From: an uncultured Thioclava sp.
GTDB lineage: Bacteria > Pseudomonadota > Alphaproteobacteria > Rhodobacterales > Rhodobacteraceae
Reading direction: 5' to 3'
Length of the DNA stretch: 64,000 nucleotides
Assembly: GCF_913064665.1 (NCBI RefSeq)
Contig: NZ_CAJYBT010000014.1
Span: 1 to 64,000 of the forward strand
The notes under the pieces are model-generated. The model was not told where the DNA came from. It was given only the letters and a program-made list of their open reading frames with translations, and made no database searches. Shown here piece by piece: positions 10,403-18,016 of this stretch. The position numbers were made by a program, and so were the translations under genes. Each line of letters begins with the position of its first letter. Position 1 is the first letter of the stretch.

Positions 10403-10428
10403 GGTTATGTTACGATCGCAACATAACC
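10403..10428. promoter_or_regulatory. Candidate DeoR operator palindrome
   Basis: A near-perfect 26-bp palindrome in the 110-base gap between deoR and the binding-protein gene: arms GGTTATGTT and AACATAACC flank ACGATCGC, whose inner CGATCG is also symmetric. Only one base pair in the 26 is mismatched. It lies about 75 bases upstream of the transport genes' first ATG. Symmetry, AT-rich arms and position suit a repressor site for the DeoR protein encoded next to it. Confidence 0.65.
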
Positions 10429-10439
10429 TCGCCGAACAT

Positions 10440-11198
10440 CTATTCGTGAAAAGGAAGTGTCAACCGATTTTTCAGCTGCGCCGCAGAATAAAGCCCGACC
10501 TCTGTGACGAGGCCGGCAATCTCATTGATTTCGCAAAACGCGACGGATTTCGATGCGCCGATCTTGCTTTCATCCAGCACGAGAAAGCTTTGATTTGAAA
10601 GTGAAATAGCGGCCCGTTTCAGTGCCACTTCGTAGTCGTGAGAACAGCTGACTGTCCCTCGTTTATCAATGCCACCAGCAGACAGAAACGCGACATCTAT
10701 CGCCAACGGCGCAAGGCGGATTTCCGGATTGTCCGCGTGACAGGACCGGGTGCTGGATTTGATCTCGCCCCCCAAAAACTCCACCGGAACGTCCGAGCGC
10801 CCCTGCAGGATCTCGGCGGTGGTAAAGCAATGCGTGATGATTCGACGCGCCTTGCTATGGGCAAGCAGGCGCGCAAGATGGGGCAGCGTCGTTCCGGTAT
10901 CGAGAAACACCACCGCGCCATCCGGCACGAGTGCGCGGGCATGTTCGCAGGCTGCACGTTTGGCATCGATCGCGCGTGTCATCTGGGCGTCGAAATCATA
11001 ATGCTCGGTCGTACGGGTGGCCACAATATAGCCGCCCCGACACGCAAAGCCCGACGCTGCCTGCGCCGCATCCCGGCGCAAGGTCATCTCTGTCACGCCA
11101 AGTTGGTGCGATAGATCGCGCAGGCGCAGGGAGGGAGAGACGTCAAGCAGCGCGCTGATTTGCGCGATCCGTTCTTGCTGGCGGCTGGGTCGAGTCAC
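10440..11198 (-). CDS. deoR: DeoR-family transcriptional repressor
   Basis: A 252-residue DeoR-family regulator, the same length as E. coli DeoR. Residues 1-57 form the helix-turn-helix (LSHQLGVTEMTLRRDA). The GGYIV turn after it and the following HYDF stretch resemble E. coli DeoR rather than other family members. The C-terminal sensor domain (DTGTTLPHLARLL, then LDESKIGASK) binds a phosphosugar, which for DeoR is deoxyribose-5-phosphate, the product of the kinase in this operon. It lies between the FGGY kinase and the transporter genes on the same strand, with a palindromic operator directly downstream. Confidence 0.85.
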   Translation of the reverse strand: MTRPSRQQERIAQISALLDVSPSLRLRDLSHQLGVTEMTLRRDAAQAASGFACRGGYIVATRTTEHYDFDAQMTRAIDAKRAACEHARALVPDGAVVFLDTGTTLPHLARLLAHSKARRIITHCFTTAEILQGRSDVPVEFLGGEIKSSTRSCHADNPEIRLAPLAIDVAFLSAGGIDKRGTVSCSHDYEVALKRAAISLSNQSFLVLDESKIGASKSVAFCEINEIAGLVTEVGLYSAAQLKNRLTLPFHE

Positions 11199-11308
11199 GG
11201 GCGAGCCTTGGGGCTAAATAGGGAATGAAAAGGAATGTTAGCTGCGCGAATTGTCCGAAACCCATGCGCCAAAAGCAAGAGGGCTTGCTTTCAAGCGCGG
11301 AAAACAGA

Positions 11309-12940
11309 TCACGCGCTTGCCTCGGCCATAGACTGGCGCAACGACTTTGCTGTGCCCTGAAGCGTCAGGAAGGCGTTGAACCGCGCTTCGTGTATGCGTG
11401 CGACGGCCCCTGTGGCAGGGGCAAATCGATCATCGACATGCGACATTGACCGCATCGCCTCTGTCATCTCTCCAAAGCGCCCCCCCGCCAAAGCCCCCAA
11501 TATCGCCGCGCCCAAAAGGACGGGCTCGTCACATTGCGTAATCACGGTATCGACCCCCGTCGCATCCGCGATGATCTGGCGCGTGAGCGGATGTGAGCCT
11601 GCGCCGCCAGAAATCGAGATCTCGGTTATCGGCGCACCATATTTGGCTTGCGTTTCAATGATCTGACGCAGCCCGTAGCCCAATCCACACACCCCGGCGA
11701 TGTAAAGCATCACAAGAGAATCGAGCCCCGTTTCCATCCCCTGCCCGACAATCACCGCGCGGGCATCGGGATCGGCAAGGGGCGCCCGATTGCCCAGAAA
11801 TTCGGGCACCACATGGAGCGATTGCGCAAGACGAACGGCGTCTGACGCCGAACCCGCCAGCGCCAACGCCCGATCCGCAAGAAATTGCGGCACCGAAACG
11901 CGCGCATCTTTCGCCAGAGCGTCCGCCTCAGCCGCAGCCGGATGCATCTGAACGAGATGTGCGATCGCTGCACCTGCCGCCGATTGCCCACCTTCGTTGA
12001 GCCACATTCCCGGAATCATCGCCGAATAATAGGGCCCCCAGACGCCGGGCACAAAGACCGGCTCGCGGGTCGACGTCATCGTGCAAGAAGACGTACCGAA
12101 AACATATCCCAAACACTGGGCCGGATCGTCTATTCCGCCTGAGGCTGACACGGTCCCGACCCCGCCGGCATGCGCATCAATCAAACCTGCCGCGACAGGC
12201 GTGCCTGCACATAGGCCAAGTGCCTGTGCAGCGTCGTCACTCAGGCCGGTTCCCAGCGCGGTGCCCGGTTCAACGATACGCGTCCCGATCCGGGCGAACC
12301 CGTCCTCAGCAAGATCCCCAAGTCCGATGGCGTGAAAATACCCCTCATCCCAGCGACCTTCATGCGCCAGATAGGTCCATTTGCAGGTCACGGTGCAAGA
12401 AGACCGCTCCAGTGCGCCGGTCGCCTTCCAAGTGAGGAAATCCGTCAGATCGAAGAACTGCGTGGCAGCAGCATAGGTATCGGGGCGCTCCTCTTTGAGC
12501 CAAAGAAGCTTCGGGGTCTGCATCTCAGGCGAGATCCGCCCGCCCACATAGCGCAGCACATCGTGGCGGCCCTCATTGATCCGTTTCGCTTGATCGCGCG
12601 CTCGGTGGTCCACCCAGACGATGACATCGCGCTCTGGATGGGTGCTGTCGCTCACCGCAAGCCCGCCTTGCGCGCCGATCACAACAAGCGAACAGGTCGC
12701 ATCGAACCCCATACCCGCCACGTTCCGGGCGTCGATCTGTCCCGTGGTTAAAGCCTCGCGCACGGCAGCGCAAACGGCTTGCCATATCTGCGCACTCGAC
12801 TGCTCGACCTGACCGAAATCGTCAGACCAGATATCTAACGGATGTTTACCCACCGCTAGAAGTTCCCCGCGATCGTCGAATACTCCCGCCCGAGCGGACC
12901 CGGTTCCAACATCGATTCCGATGAACAATTTACCCGCCAA
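11309..12940 (-). CDS. FGGY-family carbohydrate kinase (ribulokinase-like)
   Basis: A 543-residue FGGY kinase with the N-terminal phosphate-1 motif FIGIDVGTGSARAGVFD, a mid-protein GFDATCSLVV stretch and the C-terminal adenosine motif SISGGAGSHPL. The closest family by eye is the D-ribulokinase group (FGGY/YDR109C). I prefer a TTG start at 12940 because GGGGAGG lies five bases before it; an in-frame ATG at 12973 lacks such a site. Its place in a deoxyribose operon that already has a PfkB kinase is unexplained: it may handle a second pentose or ketose imported by the same system. It is first in the operon, 110 bases before deoR. Confidence 0.85.
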   Translation of the reverse strand: MAGKLFIGIDVGTGSARAGVFDDRGELLAVGKHPLDIWSDDFGQVEQSSAQIWQAVCAAVREALTTGQIDARNVAGMGFDATCSLVVIGAQGGLAVSDSTHPERDVIVWVDHRARDQAKRINEGRHDVLRYVGGRISPEMQTPKLLWLKEERPDTYAAATQFFDLTDFLTWKATGALERSSCTVTCKWTYLAHEGRWDEGYFHAIGLGDLAEDGFARIGTRIVEPGTALGTGLSDDAAQALGLCAGTPVAAGLIDAHAGGVGTVSASGGIDDPAQCLGYVFGTSSCTMTSTREPVFVPGVWGPYYSAMIPGMWLNEGGQSAAGAAIAHLVQMHPAAAEADALAKDARVSVPQFLADRALALAGSASDAVRLAQSLHVVPEFLGNRAPLADPDARAVIVGQGMETGLDSLVMLYIAGVCGLGYGLRQIIETQAKYGAPITEISISGGAGSHPLTRQIIADATGVDTVITQCDEPVLLGAAILGALAGGRFGEMTEAMRSMSHVDDRFAPATGAVARIHEARFNAFLTLQGTAKSLRQSMAEASA

Positions 12941-13556
12941 GATCGCCTCCCCTCGTTCGCCGCCAACATCCATAACGACATCAACAAGCGAACGCCAACC
13001 CGAGACAGATCACATGGCGGCGCTGATTGAAGCTACTCTAGCGGCTTCCCAACTTCGCTTGAGACCCCACTGGTTAACCTGTCAATGCACGGCGCATAGA
13101 TGTTTCGAAGGCAACTCTAGATGCATATTGGCTGTCTGGAAGGCAGCACCAGGTTGTCAACAATGATCAGCCTGGGCTAAAGCGACTTCTTCGCTGGATA
13201 AGCAAAGCCAAGGCCGCGTTGACGGTTTTGAGGCGACGGGTGTCTATGATCGGAAGACAACAAATCGCAGCTTACGTCAGTGTCCGAATGTCGGGGGGAG
13301 TTCTGTCGGGTGAAACGTCGCCAAGCGGGACAAAACGATCGTCAGCGTTGCGGAATCAAGCTCTGCTTTCGGCGTAAAATGTGTCCAGCCTGATCGCATA
13401 GTGAAGGCCACGCACAGGATTGTTCTTTATGCAGCACATCGCATGAGCCTGAGCGCAATCAATGATTAGCGCAATCGTATTTTTAGCAAACCCTTGCCTT
13501 GAGTATGCTGGTGGAAATTGTGCCTGATGGCTCAGCAACCCGCAAAAAGGATCAAC
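12941..13556. other. Non-coding gap between divergent units
   Basis: No convincing gene in this 616-base stretch. It separates the leftward kinase operon from the rightward flavin monooxygenase. It must hold both promoters. I see a direct repeat of GCGCAATC near 13458 and 13470 and a TATGCT sequence near 13504 that could be part of a -10, but nothing firm. Confidence 0.5.
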
Positions 13557-14798
13557 ATGTTACCGAAAGAGACGGACACGGTTATCGTCGGTGGCGGTCA
13601 GGCCGGGCTGGCGATGAGTGAGCATCTCAGCAATTGCGGCATCGCCCACGTAGTCTTGGAGCGCGCGCGCATCGCTGAGCGTTGGCGCACAGAGCGTTGG
13701 GATTCGCTTGTGGCCAATGGCCCTGCTTGGCACGACCGTTTCCCGAGCATGGAATTTAGCGATACGGACCCGGACGCGTTTGCGTCCAAGCACAGCGTTG
13801 CGTCCTATTTCGAAGACTTCGCCAAGCAGATCGACGCCCCGATTTACTGCGGCGTCACGGTGCGAAATGCTCGGCGGATGGAAAACGCGACGGGCTTCAG
13901 GGTCGAGACATCGGAAGGGCTGATCGAGGCGCGCAACATCGTCGCCGCAACGGGGCCGTTTCAAAAACCGGTCATTCCGCCTGTGGTGCCCGAGCTAGTC
14001 GGTATCAAGCAGATGCATTCCTCGACCTACCGCAACCCGGAGCAGCTGCCCCAAGGCGCTATCATGGTCGTCGGCGCCGGGTCATCGGGCACGCAGATTG
14101 CCAGCGAACTACGGCACGCCGGACGCAAGGTTTACCTGTCGGTCGGGCCACATGACCGCCCTCCCCGCAGCTATCGAGGCCGGGATTTTTGCTGGTGGCT
14201 TGGCGTTTTGGGGAAATGGCAGGCCAAGACGCCGCCCGCAGGACAAGAGCATGTGACCATTGCCGTCAGTGGGGCCAATGGCGGCGAAACGGTCGATTTC
14301 CGCAAGCTTGCCGAAACGGGCATTACACTCGTTGGCCGCACGCAACGATTTGAAAACGGCAAACTGCTTTTCAACGCCGATCTGGTCGAAAATATCGCTG
14401 CGGGCGATGCGAACTATCTGTCCCTGCTGCAAGAGGCGGATGACTATGTGGCGCGTGAAGGGCTTGATCTTCCGCCAGAGCCAGAGGCGCATATCATTCC
14501 GCCTGATCCGGACTGTCTGACAGAGCCGGTTCTATCATTGGATCTGGCGCAGGCGGGGATCACGACGATCATCTGGGCCACAGGATTTGTGCAGGATTTC
14601 AATTGGCTAGAGGTTGACGCCTTTGGCGCAGACGGCAAGCCGCAGCATGATCGCGGCGTGTCCACCGCATCCGGCGTTTATTTCCTCGGCCTGCCGTGGC
14701 TGTCGATGCGAGGCTCTTCGTTTATCTGGGGGGTCTGGGTCGATGCGCAGTATTTGGCAGAGCATATTGCGGCCAAGCGCCTTGCGGCGACGGGGTAA
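13557..14798 (+). CDS. FAD-dependent monooxygenase/oxidoreductase
   Basis: A 413-residue flavoprotein of the flavin-monooxygenase type. It has an N-terminal FAD-binding motif (VIVGGGQAGLAMSEHL, about residues 9-24), a central NAD(P)H-binding motif (VVGAGSSGTQIASE, about 170) and a late WATGFVQDF motif, typical of these enzymes. The ATG at 13557 follows AAGGATC; an earlier in-frame ATG has no site. It ends 6 bases before the ArgE-like gene and is likely cotranscribed with it. Substrate unknown; with the Rieske oxygenase and deacylase nearby it would be one oxidation step in the breakdown of a nitrogen compound. Confidence 0.82.
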   Translation: MLPKETDTVIVGGGQAGLAMSEHLSNCGIAHVVLERARIAERWRTERWDSLVANGPAWHDRFPSMEFSDTDPDAFASKHSVASYFEDFAKQIDAPIYCGVTVRNARRMENATGFRVETSEGLIEARNIVAATGPFQKPVIPPVVPELVGIKQMHSSTYRNPEQLPQGAIMVVGAGSSGTQIASELRHAGRKVYLSVGPHDRPPRSYRGRDFCWWLGVLGKWQAKTPPAGQEHVTIAVSGANGGETVDFRKLAETGITLVGRTQRFENGKLLFNADLVENIAAGDANYLSLLQEADDYVAREGLDLPPEPEAHIIPPDPDCLTEPVLSLDLAQAGITTIIWATGFVQDFNWLEVDAFGADGKPQHDRGVSTASGVYFLGLPWLSMRGSSFIWGVWVDAQYLAEHIAAKRLAATG

Positions 14799-14804
14799 TG
14801 GCGC

Positions 14805-15959
14805 ATGCACACGGTTGAATTTCTAAAGGCGCTGATCGGGTTTCCGACGATCAGTGCGGACCCAAATGACGACCTCATCGCGTACTGCGCAGACCTGCTG
14901 CGCGAAACGGGCGCAGAGGTCGTGATCATCAAAGACCCCGATCAGCCCAAGGCAAACCTTTACGCAACGATCGGCCCCACCGACCGTCCCGGTGTGCTGC
15001 TATCGGGCCATACCGACGTGGTTCCGGTGGCGGGCCAGAGCTGGTCGATGCCGCCCTTCGCGTTGACCGAGCGCGATGGCAAGTTCTACGGGCGTGGCAC
15101 GGCCGATATGAAAGGCTTCGTCGCAAGCGCGCTGTCTGCGGCCTTGCGTGCATCCAAGATGGAGCTGAAAACCCCGTTGCACCTCGCCTTGTCCTACGAT
15201 GAGGAAGTCGGCTGCCTCGGCGTGCGCTCGTTGATCGACATGCTGGCAGTGGCACCGTTCCGACCCCAGTTCTGCATCGTCGGCGAGCCGACGCAGATGA
15301 TGGTCGCTACAGGTCACAAGGGCAAAACCGCGTGCCGCGTGGTGTGCACGGGTCGCGAAGGCCATTCCGCGCTGGCGCCGACGGCCCTGAATGCCATCCA
15401 TTTGGTCTGCGATATGGTGTCTGCGATCCGCGCGATTCAGGCCGACATCAGCCGCACCTCAGTGCCGGATGACGACTACGACGTCACCTATTCGACGCTT
15501 CACGTTGGACGCATCAGTGGCGGGGTCGCGCTGAATATCGTGCCGAATACAGCCGAATTCTTGTTCGAAATCCGCAATCTGCCTGCGGATGATCCCCAAG
15601 CCATTTTAGAGCGATTGAAAGCCGCCGCAGAGGATCTTCTGGCCCCGCTTCGCCGCGACTTTCCCGAAGCGAACATCGTGATTGAAACGACAGGCAGCTA
15701 CCCCCCACTTTCCACCGCTCAGGATGCGGAGGTCGTTCGTTTCGTGAAATCCCTGACGGGCCAGAATGCCACGCTCAAACTCGCGTTCGGCACGGAAGGC
15801 GGGCTGTTTTCAACGCAACTTGATATCCCGACGGTCATTTGCGGCCCCGGCTCGATGGCGCAGGGGCACCGACCGGACGAATTCGTCAGCGCCGATCAGC
15901 TCGCAAAATGCGATGCTATGCTGGACGCGCTTCTGGATCGGCTGGGCGCGGGTCTCTAG
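14805..15959 (+). CDS. argE: ArgE-like M20 deacetylase/amidohydrolase
   Basis: A 384-residue M20 metallopeptidase close to acetylornithine deacetylase. Metal and catalytic residues are visible: LLSGHTDVVP (about 62-71), GRGTADMKGF (about 97-106), the Glu pair in YDEEVGCLG (about 130) and a final His in AQGHRPDEF near 355. Family members cut N-acyl amide bonds of amino acids. Its setting beside a flavin monooxygenase, DUF1028, RidA and Rieske genes suggests a catabolic deacylase rather than arginine synthesis, so the symbol marks the family only. Its end overlaps the end of the LysR gene on the other strand by 4 bases. Confidence 0.85.
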   Translation: MHTVEFLKALIGFPTISADPNDDLIAYCADLLRETGAEVVIIKDPDQPKANLYATIGPTDRPGVLLSGHTDVVPVAGQSWSMPPFALTERDGKFYGRGTADMKGFVASALSAALRASKMELKTPLHLALSYDEEVGCLGVRSLIDMLAVAPFRPQFCIVGEPTQMMVATGHKGKTACRVVCTGREGHSALAPTALNAIHLVCDMVSAIRAIQADISRTSVPDDDYDVTYSTLHVGRISGGVALNIVPNTAEFLFEIRNLPADDPQAILERLKAAAEDLLAPLRRDFPEANIVIETTGSYPPLSTAQDAEVVRFVKSLTGQNATLKLAFGTEGGLFSTQLDIPTVICGPGSMAQGHRPDEFVSADQLAKCDAMLDALLDRLGAGL

Positions 15960-16888
15960 GGTTGATCGTGAGAACGCAGCAGACCCGCGGTTTTCAGATG
16001 CGCTTTCGCATGTCGAAAAAACGCAGCGACGATAGCAGAGCGATAGTCCGACCCCTTGGTCGCCAGCCCCAGAACGACAGGGCGAATGGCCCCCGTCAGC
16101 GGAAGCGTGACGAGTTTTTCGCCATCCGGTGCCAGATCGGATCTTGTGCGCATATTCACCAACCCAAAGCCATAGCCATTGGCCACAAGGCTGCGCGCCA
16201 TCGACATATCAGACGTCCGCTCGGTGATATTCGGGCGCAAACCGCAATCCTGAAAGATCGACAGGAAATAATCGCGGCTCAGCGGTAGATCGAGCAGGAT
16301 CATCGGCTCGTCTTTCAGGTCTGCTAGGTTCAAGGACGGCTGTTTCGCCTTTGGGTGATCCGTGGCCAACATGACGTATGGCGGCAAAGACACCACAGCA
16401 TCAAAGTGAATGTCCTTTGGAATTTCAATATCATAGGTGATCGCGACGTCGATTTCGGCCTGTCCCAGCATGCGCAACAAATCTATCTGACTGCCATCTT
16501 TCAGGACCACCGAGGCATCGGGATACTCCGCCTCGAACGACCGGCGCAGCGGGGCGCTGAGCAGTGGCGCGATCGTGGAAAGTGCACCAATCGTGATCGG
16601 TCCACGCGCCTTTTCAACGATGTCATTGGCAAGGTCATTGAGACCGTTCGCGCTGAACAGGATCTGTTTCGCCTCGTTGAAAACGCGCCTGCCGCCCGGC
16701 GTCAGGGACAGGCCTTGAGCATGATGGCGCACGAATAACTGCACGCCCAGGTCGGTTTCCAACTGACTGATCGCCGATGAAATCGACGGTGAGGACACGT
16801 TGACGCGCTGTGCGGCCAAGGCAATCGTGCCCGCCTCGCCGACGGCGACCAGATATTCCAACTGTCTGAATGAAAAACGCAAAGGCAT
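15956..16888 (-). CDS. LysR-family transcriptional regulator
   Basis: A 310-residue LysR-type regulator with an N-terminal winged helix-turn-helix (residues about 3-62, including ALAAQRVNVSSPSISSAISQ) and a C-terminal effector domain. The start is the ATG at 16888; a TTG two codons upstream is less likely. It lies 41 bases downstream of the DUF1028 gene on the same strand, so it may be carried on the Rieske-RidA-DUF1028 message. It also faces the ArgE-like gene. It most likely senses the pathway substrate and controls both units. The effector cannot be told from sequence. Confidence 0.88.
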   Translation of the reverse strand: MPLRFSFRQLEYLVAVGEAGTIALAAQRVNVSSPSISSAISQLETDLGVQLFVRHHAQGLSLTPGGRRVFNEAKQILFSANGLNDLANDIVEKARGPITIGALSTIAPLLSAPLRRSFEAEYPDASVVLKDGSQIDLLRMLGQAEIDVAITYDIEIPKDIHFDAVVSLPPYVMLATDHPKAKQPSLNLADLKDEPMILLDLPLSRDYFLSIFQDCGLRPNITERTSDMSMARSLVANGYGFGLVNMRTRSDLAPDGEKLVTLPLTGAIRPVVLGLATKGSDYRSAIVAAFFRHAKAHLKTAGLLRSHDQP

Positions 16889-16928
16889 GCGCAAGAGTGG
16901 CTTTCGGGGCCCGCAATATCAAGCTGTG

Positions 16929-17603
16929 TTATTCATCCCCAGCCACGCCATAAGACGGAGCCTCACGCGGATCGAGGGCGCGTTGCACATAGGCGTCCAG
17001 TTGCGGCTGATAGATGGCCCATGCCGTGGCAACCGCCTCAATCGGGCAGTCCTCGGTCCAGTCGCACCGCAGATCGGCCACGGGCCATGCCACGGTGTCG
17101 CACATCTGAAGACCTGCCGAATGGATCGGGCCAGCCTCGCCGCCCGCAGCCAATCCGGCGCGCATCGCCGCCAGCAGGCGATCCCCCAGATGGCCGGTCG
17201 CATTCTCGAACCCGGCAACCATCGCTTGCGGCACGTCTTCATTCGCCAGCAGGTTGCCCGCCGCAATCACGTTCACCCCGCGCCCTTGCGTCCAGATCCC
17301 TAGCGAGCGCGGCCCCGAATGGATCGCCGTGCGGCCGTTGCGATCAATCGCCAGCACCTGCCGATACTCCATGAACTGCGCTTGACCCTGAATCTGCGCA
17401 ATCGCGTCCTTTGCGGACAGGCCGCCTTGCATCAAATTCAGCGCCAACGGCCCCAGTGTCGGGTCAGTGATGTTCTGGCTCGACACCGCACCAACGCCTG
17501 CGCGGGTGTAGGAACACCGCGCCGCCACGGCGGGCGAGGACGATGCGATCGCGGTTCCGAACATGCCTGTTTGCGCGCAGCGCGCGACCAATGAGAATGT
17601 CAT
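16929..17603 (-). CDS. DUF1028 domain protein
   Basis: A 224-residue DUF1028 protein. Family members have an Ntn-hydrolase-like fold and often accompany Rid proteins and heterocycle-degrading enzymes. Matching features are the TFSLVARC start, the internal GVGAVSSQNITDP stretch (about residues 36-48) and VNVIAAGNLL (about 111). The ATG overlaps the ridA-like stop by 4 bases, so translation is coupled. It probably hydrolyses an amide or imine-derived intermediate; this is inference and no reaction can be named. Confidence 0.82.
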   Translation of the reverse strand: MTFSLVARCAQTGMFGTAIASSSPAVAARCSYTRAGVGAVSSQNITDPTLGPLALNLMQGGLSAKDAIAQIQGQAQFMEYRQVLAIDRNGRTAIHSGPRSLGIWTQGRGVNVIAAGNLLANEDVPQAMVAGFENATGHLGDRLLAAMRAGLAAGGEAGPIHSAGLQMCDTVAWPVADLRCDWTEDCPIEAVATAWAIYQPQLDAYVQRALDPREAPSYGVAGDE

Positions 17604-18016
17604 GCCGGGATCACCGCAGTGCCATCGATCTCAACCAGCCATTCCGGCCGCGCCAATGCCTGCACCACCAGCCCGGTCGACACCGGATGAACCCCTTTGA
17701 TGTATTCGCCCATCGTGCGATAAACGGCCTCGCGGTGACGCACATCCGTAATATAGACGACAACCTTGACCAGATCGGCCATTTCGCCGCCCGCTTCTTC
17801 GATCAACTGCCTGATATTTTGCATAACCTTGTGGGTCTGCTCTATTGGATCATGGCTCTCGATGTTCTTGAAGTCATCCAGACTTTGCGGACATTGTCCG
17901 CGCAGATACACCGTCTTGCCGCCTTGCGTCACAACCGCTTGGCACAGATCATTGTCGAGCGACTGTTCGGGATAGGTATCCTTGGTGTTGAATTTGCGAA
18001 TGCGTGTATGGGTCAT
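17600..18016 (-). CDS. RidA-family enamine/imine deaminase
   Basis: A 138-residue RidA/YjgF-family protein. Rid proteins hydrolyse reactive enamines and imines formed when amines are oxidised. The protein shows the family's VYLRGQCPQ strand, the VKVVVYITDV segment and the C-terminal LARPEWLVEIDGTAV stretch. The canonical catalytic Arg of the RidA subgroup lies in a variant context here (QALARPEW), so it may belong to another Rid subgroup. It overlaps the Rieske gene upstream by 4 bases and the DUF1028 gene downstream by 4 bases, so the three are a tight unit, fitting removal of an imine made by the oxygenase. Confidence 0.88.
   Translation of the reverse strand: MTHTRIRKFNTKDTYPEQSLDNDLCQAVVTQGGKTVYLRGQCPQSLDDFKNIESHDPIEQTHKVMQNIRQLIEEAGGEMADLVKVVVYITDVRHREAVYRTMGEYIKGVHPVSTGLVVQALARPEWLVEIDGTAVIPA

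Noticed and set aside
9274..12940. Reading the importer, kinase and aldolase as an AI-2 (lsr) system
   Set aside because: The aldolase is a true DeoC, the repressor is DeoR-like rather than LsrR, the PfkB kinase has the deoxyribokinase Met, and the AI-2-binding residues of LsrB appear not to be kept.
13356..13538. A 60-codon minus-strand frame in the gap before the flavin monooxygenase
   Set aside because: No ribosome site, no motif, and it overlaps the leader of the monooxygenase gene.
14805..15959. Arginine biosynthesis role for the ArgE-like gene
   Set aside because: No arg gene is nearby; its neighbours are oxygenases, RidA and DUF1028, which suggests catabolic deacylation.
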